NCBI RefSeq assembly: GCF_021390535.1
Contig: NZ_JAJUXG010000009.1
Coordinates: 372,001-436,000 of the forward strand
Length of the DNA stretch: 64,000 bases
DNA from: Dyadobacter sp. CY312
GTDB lineage: Bacteria > Bacteroidota > Bacteroidia > Cytophagales > Spirosomataceae
Direction of reading: 5' to 3'
Shown: positions 1 to 7,892 of the stretch, in pieces
Numbering within the stretch: the stretch's first letter is position 1
Layout of the letters: every line of letters starts with the position of its first letter
The notes under the pieces: model-generated
The model's database searches: none
Seen by the model: the letters and a program-made list of their open reading frames with translations, nothing else
What the model was told of the DNA's origin: nothing
Translations under genes and position numbers: made by a program

Positions 1-345
1 CGCAACCAGTGCATGCCTTACTTCCGCAATAGCACTTACATCACTTACTTTTTCAGATACGTACATCTTTCTGATCTCATCCTCTACATTGAGACCATTC
101 AGGTACGTATCGTTTCTTCCAAGTTCCGGATGTCTTCTAAATGAAATCTGGATTTGAGCAAGCGCATTTTCAACCTCTTTGGGATTGGTACCACTGATGT
201 GATTCTGGATAAAATATAATGTAACTGCCCTATACATTGCACCGGTGTCTATATAGGGGTAATTAAGTTGCTTGGCAACCAGTTTGGCAGTTGTGCTTTT
301 ACCACAGCTGGAGTAACCATCGATAGCAACAATTATTTTTGGCAT
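1..345 (-). CDS. cmk: Cytidylate kinase, N-terminal part (cut by window edge)
   Basis: The first 115 codons of a gene that continues beyond base 1. Its ATG is at 345-343. The translation opens MPKIIVAIDGYSSCGKSTTA, whose GYSSCGKST is a P-loop of the CMP kinase type, and continues with the YIDTGAMYRAVTLY segment that is typical of the family. The enzyme phosphorylates CMP and dCMP in the cytoplasm. The gene reads away from the lut cluster and is separated from it by about 270 bases. The partial length is due only to the window edge. The family assignment is firm. Confidence 0.93.
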   Translation of the reverse strand, partial: MPKIIVAIDGYSSCGKSTTAKLVAKQLNYPYIDTGAMYRAVTLYFIQNHISGTNPKEVENALAQIQISFRRHPELGRNDTYLNGLNVEDEIRKMYVSEKVSDVSAIAEVRHALVA

Positions 346-615
346 AAAAGTCTGGCAATTTAACCGGGCCATCATGAGGCCTCATATAAAATTAAATGTG
401 CAGAACGGATGCTAAATTATATTACCAAACAAGTATTTGTCTGCATCACAGACAGTTCGGCTTTTGATCTATAAAACACAGAATTCAACACGCTCATACG
501 CATGTTGCAAAAATAGAGGAAAGTCCAATCTACCGAAGACTTTTTTTTAATTAATGAAAAATTGCCTCAATACTGCCAGTCGGGTTACCAGGCACAATTA
601 CTAAAGTTACCTATT

Positions 616-1209
616 TTACTTTTCACTTTCTTCAAGCAGAAATACTACAAGGCTCCTGGCTCCATGCGCACCTATCACGAGTGATTGCTCAATATCCGCC
701 GTTTTCGAGGGACCCGAAATAAAACATCCCCAACCAGTGGTATCTGCTAATATCTTGTAAGCATCATGCATATTACCTACGATGCTTTTGCGTGGAATTA
801 CAAACGCAAGATTTTGAGTAATAAATGGTAATGCGCGATGTGGCAAATGGTTATCCGAAATCCAGATCGCCCCATTTTCTGCCACACCAAATTCTGCCCT
901 TAGTATCGCCAATTCGATTGTTTCCAGGTCATGCGGATCTGATATATTCAGACTAAAATCTGCCCAATCCGAAAGTTCAGGAATGGTGGTAGCGCGATTT
1001 ACCACGCCGGCATACATTTCCTTTACCTTTTGTCTTAAATCATCGGGATTCGAGACAACAATTACTTCTGTATATACCGCTGCCAGCGATTCTGTAAACT
1101 TCGTCTCGGTATCAATAAAGTTACTGTCGAAATCGATCTTCTCAGGCAACAATGTTTCTGCCGGTTTGTTCAGCCTGATCTGCTTAAGTATTTTCTCCCT
1201 TGCACTCAT
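616..1209 (-). CDS. lutC: LutC/YkgG-family lactate utilisation protein (LUD domain)
   Basis: A 197-residue cytoplasmic protein of the LUD family. LutC is the third part of the LutABC L-lactate oxidising complex first defined in Bacillus. Family features visible here are the LRAEFGVAENGAIWIS segment in the middle and the GPSKTADIEQSLVIGAHGAR segment near the C-terminus. It follows lutB by 55 bases on the same strand and is the last gene of the minus-strand set that begins with the UxaA-type dehydratase. In this setting it would help turn the L-lactate released by diketo-acid cleavage into pyruvate. The catalytic role of LutC itself is poorly defined in the family. Confidence 0.9.
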   Translation of the reverse strand: MSAREKILKQIRLNKPAETLLPEKIDFDSNFIDTETKFTESLAAVYTEVIVVSNPDDLRQKVKEMYAGVVNRATTIPELSDWADFSLNISDPHDLETIELAILRAEFGVAENGAIWISDNHLPHRALPFITQNLAFVIPRKSIVGNMHDAYKILADTTGWGCFISGPSKTADIEQSLVIGAHGARSLVVFLLEESEK

Positions 1210-1264
1210 TTATATATCAGATAATTCACGCATAACGTGATGCAAATTAAAATTTAATATCAAC

Positions 1265-2638
1265 CTATTTTCGGTTGCGAACATACCAGTCACGGAAACT
1301 CTCCTTGGGTGGTTCAGGCATATCACGCTGCTTAAACCAGGGATTCAGATCGTTGTTGACAACAAACGGAACAGCACGCATAACAGCCCTCCCCAGTTTC
1401 CCCGACCATTGATAGAACCTTGGCTGCGACAACACCATCGACATCGCCTTAATACCCATTTCCTTACCTTTTGGAACATGCCCCTGCTTTACAAGAACCT
1501 GCCTCCATTTATATAGCTGGTCATGAATGTCTATTTTAACCGGACAAACATTAGAACAGCTTCCGCACAAAGTACTCGCAAAAGGCAGATCCGCATTTTT
1601 GGTCATGTCCAGATTTGGCGCAAGAATAGAACCGATGGGACCTGCTACCGCATTGTGATAACTGTGTCCACCGCTGCGTCTGTAAACCGGACAGGTGTTC
1701 ATACATGCACCGCAGCGGATACATTTTAATGAATTACGAAAATCCTCACGACCGAGTTGGGTGCTTCTGCCATTATCTACAATGATAATATGCATCTCCT
1801 GCCCTTCCCTGGGTTTCTTAAAGTGGCTGCTGTATGTGGTAATAGGCTGACCGGTTGCACTTCTGGCAAGCAAACGGAGAAATACGCCCAAGTGCTCCTG
1901 TTTGGGAATAATCTTTTCAAAACCCATACATGCAATATGTATGTCGGCAAGATGCGCACCCATGTCGGCATTTCCTTCGTTGGTACTCACTACAAAGCCG
2001 CCTGTTTCGGCTACCGCGAAATTGACGCCTGTTAAAGCCGCACGGCGCGTAAGAAATTTGTCGCGCAAATGCTGCCTTGCTGCTTCTGTGAGATATTGCG
2101 GATCCGTTGCCCCGGCTTCCGTTCCCAGATGTTCGTGAAAAAGATCGCCTATATCCTTCTTTTTTAAATGGATGGCAGGAAGAACAATATGGCTGGGAGG
2201 CTCGTTGCGAAGTTGAACAATTCGTTCGCCCAGATCTGTATCAATGACTTCAATTCCGTTTTTAATCAGAAAATCATTCATGTGACATTCTTCGGTAAGC
2301 ATCGATTTGCTTTTCACCATCCGGTCGATTTTGTGCTGTTTGAGCAAGCCGAGTACAATCTCATTATGTTCGGCAGCGTCTGATGCCCAGTGAACATGTA
2401 CACCGTTCTCTTTTGCCTTTCTTTCAAAATTTTCAAGAAGGCCATCCATGTGCGATAACACATAATGTTTAATACTGGATGCAGTCTCCCTCAATTCTTC
2501 CCATTCAGGCAATTGTTTGGAAGATTTATCTCTTTTATGGCGCACAAACCACAAAGTTTCATCGTGCCAATTTACATATGGCTCATCCGCATTGAACACT
2601 TCCGAAGCACTTGCATGGTCCATTGTTAACTTTGACAT
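1265..2638 (-). CDS. lutB: LutB/YkgF-family iron-sulfur protein of L-lactate oxidation
   Basis: A 457-residue protein with an N-terminal LUD domain (roughly residues 60-290) and a C-terminal ferredoxin-like part. Two cysteine clusters are visible: CIRCGACMNTCPVYRR and LCGSCSNVCPVKID, which should bind two 4Fe-4S clusters. Length and order match LutB. It should pass electrons from L-lactate within the LutABC complex at the cytoplasmic face. It lies just upstream of lutC but is separated from lutA by a gene on the other strand (2882-3274), so it probably has its own promoter in the 243-base gap upstream. No clear -7 box was found there on the minus strand. Confidence 0.92.
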   Translation of the reverse strand: MSKLTMDHASASEVFNADEPYVNWHDETLWFVRHKRDKSSKQLPEWEELRETASSIKHYVLSHMDGLLENFERKAKENGVHVHWASDAAEHNEIVLGLLKQHKIDRMVKSKSMLTEECHMNDFLIKNGIEVIDTDLGERIVQLRNEPPSHIVLPAIHLKKKDIGDLFHEHLGTEAGATDPQYLTEAARQHLRDKFLTRRAALTGVNFAVAETGGFVVSTNEGNADMGAHLADIHIACMGFEKIIPKQEHLGVFLRLLARSATGQPITTYSSHFKKPREGQEMHIIIVDNGRSTQLGREDFRNSLKCIRCGACMNTCPVYRRSGGHSYHNAVAGPIGSILAPNLDMTKNADLPFASTLCGSCSNVCPVKIDIHDQLYKWRQVLVKQGHVPKGKEMGIKAMSMVLSQPRFYQWSGKLGRAVMRAVPFVVNNDLNPWFKQRDMPEPPKESFRDWYVRNRK

Positions 2639-2787
2639 ACCTCTCTTAACAATTAGATAATAGTATTATTTAAAGAACTTGAATTGAACTATTCACATTC
2701 ATTGCACAATTCGAAGTTTTGAATTTGTTTAATAAACAACTTTTTAAAATCAACTAAAAAGCTATTTTATTGTAATGCAATATGTTA

Positions 2788-2795
2788 TAAATTTG
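2788..2795 (+). promoter_or_regulatory. Candidate -7 promoter box for the exported protein at 2882
   Basis: The octamer TAAATTTG matches the Bacteroidota consensus TAnnTTTG. It lies 86 bases before the ATG at 2882. A weak ATTG stands at 2769-2772, slightly closer than the usual spacing of a -33 TTTG. Assignment is by pattern only. Confidence 0.35.
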
Positions 2796-2881
2796 ACATA
2801 CAAAGTTTTTCGATCGGAAGATCGGAGTCTGAAAAAAGTTTAATTAAACTTTTCTTAGACACAATAAAAATTTTAGCTCCT

Positions 2882-3274
2882 ATGAAAACAAAAAACATCA
2901 TCCTCGCAGCAGCTTTGACAGGCTTGCTTTTTTCAGGCTCAACATTCAGAACGAATGCGCAGGCCACCGCTACTTCTGATAAAACCGTTTCCGCTGACAA
3001 CAAGCTGAGCGTATTGGAAGTTAAACCTATGCAATTCAGAGTTTCATATAATAAATCCCAGTCAAATGCAGTTTCAGTTCGTATTTTGGATACAGACAAA
3101 AATGTTCTGTTTTCTGAAAGCAAACGTACTGATTCAAACTATTTGAAATATTTCGATCTTTCTACCCTACTTGACGGTACTTATACCTTCGAAATCACGG
3201 ACGGAAAAGAGAAGTATACACAATCGTTTGACATCTTGACTAAAACGAGCCGCGTCGTTTCTTCAATTAACTAA
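2882..3274 (+). CDS. Small exported protein of unknown function between lutA and lutB
   Basis: A 130-residue protein that begins with a clear signal peptide (MKTKNIILAAALTGLLFSG, cleavage probably near FRTNAQA). The mature part of about 100 residues looks like a single beta-sandwich: alternating hydrophobic strands and a DGTYTFEITDGKEKYTQSFD stretch resembling the ends of immunoglobulin-like and Por-secretion-tail-like domains. No catalytic motif is apparent. It is transcribed opposite to the lut genes on both sides and converges with lutA, with a hairpin at 3318-3345 between the two stop codons. Function is not known; an extracytoplasmic location is inferred from the signal peptide. Confidence 0.75.
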   Translation: MKTKNIILAAALTGLLFSGSTFRTNAQATATSDKTVSADNKLSVLEVKPMQFRVSYNKSQSNAVSVRILDTDKNVLFSESKRTDSNYLKYFDLSTLLDGTYTFEITDGKEKYTQSFDILTKTSRVVSSIN

Positions 3275-3317
3275 CGACTCGTTCTTCTCAGATTCTGAAA
3301 TTCCGAAACTTTGTAAA

Positions 3318-3345
3318 ATGCCGGTGCTTCACAAGAGTGCCGGTA
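3318..3345. terminator. Bidirectional hairpin terminator between converging genes
   Basis: ATGCCGGTGCT and AGTGCCGGTAT form an 11-pair stem with several G-T pairs around a short loop. It is preceded by an A-run and followed by TTTGTTTTA, so it can end transcripts of the small exported gene (plus) and, less well, lutA (minus). Confidence 0.6.
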
Positions 3346-3351
3346 TTTGTT

Positions 3352-4116
3352 TTATACAGTCGCTAAAACCGCACTATTCAGGATCTCTGCAATGTGTTTT
3401 ACCTGAACTTCTGAATTTCTTCGTTTCAAAATACCTTCCAAATGCATCAGGCAACTCATGTCTGATCCTGTAATGTATTCAGCATTGTGCCGGAGGTGAT
3501 CGGCGACGCGGTCTTTGCCCATTTTAACAGACACTGCTTCTTCACTCACACAAAACGTTCCTCCAAAACCACAGCATTCGTCTTTACGATCAAGCTCGAC
3601 AAGTTCCAGTCCATGTACTTTTCTAAGTAGCGTTTCTGGTTTCGAGAATGGGTCCGCATTCAATTCCGACATTTGGGCCAAGTGTAATCCACGCTGACCA
3701 TGACAACCCTGGTGTAAACCTACACGGTGCGGGAAGTCAGCAGCAATGTTGTCTATTTTTAAAATGTCGGTGATAAACTCAACAAGTTCATATACTTTCT
3801 TTCTCACAGCTTTGGATTCACCTGGCTTTCCTTCTACTTTCAGGTGATCTTTAATGTGCAGCACGCAGCTGCCAGAAGGAGAAACGATGTAATCGAATTC
3901 CGAGAAAGAATTCAGAAACAACGTGTTACAATCATTAGTAAGATGCTCAAAACCGGAATTCGCCATCGGCTGACCGCAACAGGTCTGATTAAGCGGAAAA
4001 CCAACAGTGCACCCTAGCTTTTCGAGCAATTCCAAAGTGGCAATCCCAACCTGAGGATAAAACTGATCGACATAACAAGGGATAAATAAGCCGATTTTCA
4101 AATGTGAGTAGTTCAT
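3352..4116 (-). CDS. lutA: LutA/YkgE-family cysteine-rich Fe-S oxidoreductase subunit
   Basis: The preferred start is the ATG at 4116-4114 (MNYSHLKIGLFIPC), giving 254 residues. A longer frame to 4140 would overlap the upstream gene and adds residues unlike the family. Two CCG-type cysteine motifs are visible, NQTCCGQPMANS in the first half and DRKDECCGFGGTFC in the second, as expected for the duplicated cysteine-rich domain of LutA and related heterodisulfide-reductase-like proteins. The start lies one base after the stop codon of the upstream EEP-fold gene, so the two are probably co-translated. Role inferred from the family: L-lactate to pyruvate oxidation together with LutB and LutC. Confidence 0.92.
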   Translation of the reverse strand: MNYSHLKIGLFIPCYVDQFYPQVGIATLELLEKLGCTVGFPLNQTCCGQPMANSGFEHLTNDCNTLFLNSFSEFDYIVSPSGSCVLHIKDHLKVEGKPGESKAVRKKVYELVEFITDILKIDNIAADFPHRVGLHQGCHGQRGLHLAQMSELNADPFSKPETLLRKVHGLELVELDRKDECCGFGGTFCVSEEAVSVKMGKDRVADHLRHNAEYITGSDMSCLMHLEGILKRRNSEVQVKHIAEILNSAVLATV

Positions 4117-4117
4117 T

Positions 4118-4900
4118 TTACCAAAATTCAACTGTGGCAAGAATCGGATAATGATCAGAAGCCATCGGATATTTTTTTATAACCTTATAGTTCTTCACAC
4201 GCACCTTGTTATTGAGCAATACAAAAATATAATCGAGCCTGTCGCCCGGTAAGCCCTCGTTCCAGGTTTCCAATTGAGAACCTTGTGCAGCATCCTGCCA
4301 TTTTTTCCTGAATGAAAAATACGGTTGCTCGTTTGGCCTCGCTCCCATATCCATACCCAAAACCACAGGCTGGACACTGCCCTGCAACATCTGGTTGATA
4401 TATGCCGACTGCAAAGCTCTGTCCATCACCGACGCATATTCGAGTCGCGAATTGCAGAATCGAAATGTTAAGTTTCTGGAATGGCGAATGAGGCCACACA
4501 ACAAAATCTTGGGATCAGCACCGGGCGTGGAGGGTAAGGTAATTGTCTGCGACTTTTCTACCGGCCATGCCGATAATATTCCTACACCCTGACTACCACT
4601 TTCAGACGTTTCAGCTACACCATAGGTATAATGCATGCCTGTTTGAATGGCCAGCTGTCGTAGTTGAAACTGCGTTTTACCGTTCGTGATCAAACTGTCA
4701 ACAGCCTGCAAAGCCACCAGATCGGGTTTGTTTTCTTTAATGATTTTTAGAATATCCATCAGGTTCGACTCCTCATTCATGTTCACTCCGTGGCGGATGT
4801 TGAAACTCATAATTTTCATCTCAACTGATCGACGCGGCTGAGAGGCAAGCAAAACAAAAGCACTGCAAAAAAGGGTAATGAATAATACTAATTTCTTCAA
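4118..4900 (-). CDS. Exported endonuclease/exonuclease/phosphatase-fold protein with altered active site
   Basis: A 260-residue protein with a signal peptide (MKKLVLFITLFCSAFVLLAS) followed by an EEP domain. Fold markers are present: MSFNIRHG at 31-38, RLDYIF at 221-226 and SDHYP at 248-252. Several catalytic positions are changed. The metal-binding Glu of the usual ALQExD motif is Ala (ALQAVD, A66). The His of NTHLDH is Arg (NSRLEY, 150-155). The GDFN/GDMN motif reads GMDMGARP (182-189). It may therefore be a binding protein or a weak enzyme and not a standard nuclease or phosphatase. It sits between the fuconolactonase-like gene and lutA, one base from lutA. Confidence 0.8.
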   Translation of the reverse strand: MKKLVLFITLFCSAFVLLASQPRRSVEMKIMSFNIRHGVNMNEESNLMDILKIIKENKPDLVALQAVDSLITNGKTQFQLRQLAIQTGMHYTYGVAETSESGSQGVGILSAWPVEKSQTITLPSTPGADPKILLCGLIRHSRNLTFRFCNSRLEYASVMDRALQSAYINQMLQGSVQPVVLGMDMGARPNEQPYFSFRKKWQDAAQGSQLETWNEGLPGDRLDYIFVLLNNKVRVKNYKVIKKYPMASDHYPILATVEFW

Positions 4901-5097
4901 TCCGACTAGTCAGCTATGGTTACAACAATATTTTTCTTCGTGCATTTTACCACGAATATGTGTGTTTTCCAATTGCAGAGAAGCTTTCATCATTGTGTAA
5001 TTCCATTTCCCGGCCAGAGTTCTGCTACTCCTGTCACTTCTAAGTGCCGTCTTCGTTCTTCTATGATCAGGTTTAATTGATAACTCAATCGCAACCG

Positions 5098-5925
5098 TCA
5101 ATCCAGATTATAGAATTTAATCGCATTCTCTCCCATCACATCTTTGCGTTCGGTTACTGAAAATGAGTTAAGATAATCCGTAACAATTTCTTTCATAGAT
5201 GCGTATTCAGCCGCAACCAAACATACTGGCCAATCTGAACCAAAAAGCAGCCTTTTTGCACCAAAAGCCTCGAAAGCTACATCCAGATAGGGCACGAAAT
5301 CACTTTTATTCCATTTTACCCAATCTGCTTCGGTAACCATTCCCGAAACTTTGCAGCTCACATTGGGCAACTGAGCGAGCAATTTTAAATCGTTTTTCCA
5401 GGGTTCAAGTTCTCCCCTTTTGATGTATGGTTTTGCAAGATGATCTAAAACAAAACGAACTCCCGGCAATTTTTTAGCAAAATCGTAAGCCTCTTTGAGC
5501 TGATGTGGATAGACCAGGATGTCGTATGTAAAATCAAAAGCAGCAAGCTGTCCAACACCCCTCAAAAACTCCGGCTGACTAAGAAAGCCGTCTGGTTCTC
5601 CCTGTACAACGTGCCTGAAACCTTTAAGAAGCTCAAACTGTGAGTAAACCTCAAGTTTATCATACAATTCCGGAGACCGCAGATCAACCCAACCGACCAC
5701 GCCTTTAATCTCATCGTTGGCTTCGGCAAGTTGTAGCAGAAATTCAGTCTCCAAATCCGATTGATCCGCCTGAACAGCCACACAGCCATCAATACCATTG
5801 GTTTCCAGTACCGGAATCAAATCCCCAGGCAAAAAATCCTGACGTATTGCTTCCATTTCAGGGGTGATCCAGGAATCACGAACCGGGTCAAAAATCCAAA
5901 AATGCTGATGTGAATCAATGGTCAT
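5098..5925 (-). CDS. Amidohydrolase-superfamily lactonase, L-fuconolactonase-like
   Basis: A 275-residue TIM-barrel amidohydrolase of the COG3618 type. The N-terminal metal motif is DSHQHFW. Later family motifs are VLDHLAKP in the middle and LLFGSDWPV near the C-terminus, which carries the last catalytic Asp. Members hydrolyse sugar lactones such as L-fucono-1,5-lactone, L-rhamnonolactone or 4-sulfolactones. The neighbours (UxaA-type dehydratase, SDR, FAH hydrolase) point to an L-fucono- or closely related lactone, giving the sugar acid that the dehydratase uses. There is a 26-base gap to the upstream FAH gene and a 197-base gap to the downstream EEP gene. Substrate is inferred. Confidence 0.87.
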   Translation of the reverse strand: MTIDSHQHFWIFDPVRDSWITPEMEAIRQDFLPGDLIPVLETNGIDGCVAVQADQSDLETEFLLQLAEANDEIKGVVGWVDLRSPELYDKLEVYSQFELLKGFRHVVQGEPDGFLSQPEFLRGVGQLAAFDFTYDILVYPHQLKEAYDFAKKLPGVRFVLDHLAKPYIKRGELEPWKNDLKLLAQLPNVSCKVSGMVTEADWVKWNKSDFVPYLDVAFEAFGAKRLLFGSDWPVCLVAAEYASMKEIVTDYLNSFSVTERKDVMGENAIKFYNLD

Positions 5926-5951
5926 AATATAAAAGCTAAATGCGGTACGAT

Positions 5952-6818
5952 CTATACAACCGCCTTCCAGGCAACTGCTTCTTGTTTTTGCTGCCCAAGT
6001 CCCTGAATTCCTAATTCAACAACGTCACCAGGTTTCAGATAAAGCTGTGGTTTCATTCCCAACCCTACACCTGCCGGCGTCCCCGTTGTGATCATATCAC
6101 CCGGAAGCAAAGTCATAAACTGGCTCAGGTAACTCACTAAAAATGGGATATGGAAAATCATATCAGATGTATTGCTGTCCTGAATTTTCTTTCCGTTCAG
6201 GCTAAGCCAAAGATCCAGATCGTTTGCATTGGCAACTTCGGACGAAGGAACAAAGTACGGTCCAAGCGGAGCGAAAGTGTCGTTACTCTTTCCTTTCACC
6301 CATTGCCCACCACGTTCCAATTGGTACGCACGTTCGGAATAGTCGTTGTGAACCGCATATCCTGCAACATAATTCAGCGCATCACTTTCTTCAACATAAC
6401 TTGCCTTTTTACCAATAATTACCGCCAGTTCCACTTCCCAGTCGGTTTTTTCAGAATTTCTTGGAATAACTACGTTATCATAAGGTCCGCACAATGCAGA
6501 CGTAGCTTTAAAGAAAATGATCGGCTCTTTAGGCAATTCTGTTGCACCCGACTCATAAGCATGTTTTGCATAGTTCATTCCTATACAAACAATTTTAGAG
6601 GGGCGTGCAATGCAAGATCCAAAGCGGAATCCTTTTTCCACTTTCGGAGCCAGCTCAACATTGATTTTCAGCCAATCAGCCAAACGATTGACACCATCTG
6701 TGGCAAAGAATTTTTCATTATAATCTTCTCCAAAAGCTGAGACGTCAATCTGCGTTCCGTCAGAAAGTTCAACACCTGGTTTTTCTTGCTCAAAAGCACC
6801 AAATCGGAATAGTTTCAT
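5952..6818 (-). CDS. Fumarylacetoacetate-hydrolase-family diketo-acid hydrolase
   Basis: A 288-residue protein of the FAH family. The core contains the metal-binding DWEVELAVIIGK segment, IVCIGMNYAKHAYE before it, and TGTPAGVGLGMKP near the end, all typical of the family. Its length and context match 2,4-diketo-3-deoxy-L-fuconate hydrolases, which cut the diketo acid into pyruvate and L-lactate. That product pair would explain why lactate oxidation genes share the cluster. It follows the SDR gene after a 180-base gap that holds a repeat. An acylpyruvase with another substrate is possible. Confidence 0.87.
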   Translation of the reverse strand: MKLFRFGAFEQEKPGVELSDGTQIDVSAFGEDYNEKFFATDGVNRLADWLKINVELAPKVEKGFRFGSCIARPSKIVCIGMNYAKHAYESGATELPKEPIIFFKATSALCGPYDNVVIPRNSEKTDWEVELAVIIGKKASYVEESDALNYVAGYAVHNDYSERAYQLERGGQWVKGKSNDTFAPLGPYFVPSSEVANANDLDLWLSLNGKKIQDSNTSDMIFHIPFLVSYLSQFMTLLPGDMITTGTPAGVGLGMKPQLYLKPGDVVELGIQGLGQQKQEAVAWKAVV

Positions 6819-6828
6819 GATTTATATT

Positions 6829-7003
6829 TAGCTATTGGCTTTCAGCTGTGAGCTATTGGCCAATAACATTGGTTTAAGTTTTCAATTTTTCGAGCTAATT
6901 GCTATTTGCAAATAGCCTGGGACTACAAATGTTTATGAAGCAAATGCTCCTGACAAGAAACGTTAAGCTAATAGCCAACAGCTTAGCGCTAAAAGCTATC
7001 AGT
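6829..7003. repeat. AGCTATTGGC-type short repeats with a central palindrome
   Basis: In the gap between the SDR and FAH genes, segments rich in AGCTATTGGC and AGCTGTGAGCT (about 6829-6860) are partly matched in opposite sense by GCTAATAGCCAACAGCTT and AAAGCTATCAG (about 6964-7003). Between them is a perfect 16-base palindrome GCTATTTGCAAATAGC (6901-6916). The block can fold on itself and resembles short dispersed intergenic repeats of Bacteroidota. It may weaken readthrough within the operon. Confidence 0.4.
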
Positions 7004-7772
7004 TATTCAACTTCTCAAATCCACCATCAATCAGGTAATCGGCTCCTGTTACGAAACCGGCTTCATCTGAGCATAGATACAGTGCCAGTGCGCCGATTTC
7101 CTCCGGTTTTGCCATACGACCTATTGGCTGCGTTTTGCTTAGTTTTTCAAACATTTCAGCTTCTTTTCCCGGATAGTTTTTGGATATAAATCCATCCACA
7201 AACGGTGTATGAACACGGGCCGGAGAAATGCTGTTACATCTGATATTATCTACCAGGTAATCTTTTGCCACCGACAAAGTCATAGAATAAACAGCACCTT
7301 TGGTTGTCGAATAAGCAAATCGGTCGGGTATCCCAACAGTGGCTGCGATGGATACCATATTGAGGATCACGCCACCTCCTGCTTTTTTCAAATGTGGAAT
7401 TGTAGCAAACAAGCAATTATAAACACCCTTTACATTCACATTCAAAAGTCTGTCAAAATCAGCTTCTTGAGTAGTATCGGCCTTACCAATGTGCGCAATT
7501 CCTGCATTATTGACCAGAATATCGATCTGATATTTCGCTCCAATGGAGTCGATCAGGCCAACCACTTCTGCTTGTTGTGAGATATCAATTGCGTATGCCT
7601 CAGCGAGACCACCCTCTGCAACGATCTCATCAGCAACCTGTTTTGCCAGATCGTAATTCAATTCCAATATTTGTACATTGGCTCCCTGCTTCGCAAATGT
7701 TTTGGTGATTGCCAAACCGATTCCACTCGCTCCACCGGTAACCAGGGCAACTTTGCCAGTTAAATCAAACAT
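6999..7772 (-). CDS. SDR-family sugar-acid dehydrogenase (candidate 3-deoxy-2-keto-L-fuconate dehydrogenase)
   Basis: The preferred start is ATG 7772-7770 (MFDLTGKVALVTGG), giving 257 residues. The frame extends upstream to 7811, but those 13 residues are outside the normal SDR start. Motifs: TGGASGIG for NAD(P) binding, NNAGIAHIG after strand 4, and catalytic YSTTK. It lies between the UxaA-family dehydratase and the FAH hydrolase. That position fits the step that oxidises 2-keto-3-deoxy-L-fuconate at C4 to the diketo acid. It could instead be the L-fucose dehydrogenase, since no other candidate for that step is in the window. Confidence 0.85.
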   Translation of the reverse strand: MFDLTGKVALVTGGASGIGLAITKTFAKQGANVQILELNYDLAKQVADEIVAEGGLAEAYAIDISQQAEVVGLIDSIGAKYQIDILVNNAGIAHIGKADTTQEADFDRLLNVNVKGVYNCLFATIPHLKKAGGGVILNMVSIAATVGIPDRFAYSTTKGAVYSMTLSVAKDYLVDNIRCNSISPARVHTPFVDGFISKNYPGKEAEMFEKLSKTQPIGRMAKPEEIGALALYLCSDEAGFVTGADYLIDGGFEKLNN

Positions 7773-7892
7773 GAATTTGTATCGTTTTAAATGCTCTCCC
7801 GACTTCAACATAATGCCGGGTTAAGAACAGAAAAGGTTTTTAAATTTAATCTTTACTCAAAATACAACAACCTCCGCCCTTCGCCCCATGTC

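Noticed and set aside
4910..5101. 63-codon open frame on the minus strand between the amidohydrolase and EEP genes
   Set aside because: It needs a TTG start, has random-looking composition and no domain or signal pattern. The gap is better read as non-coding.
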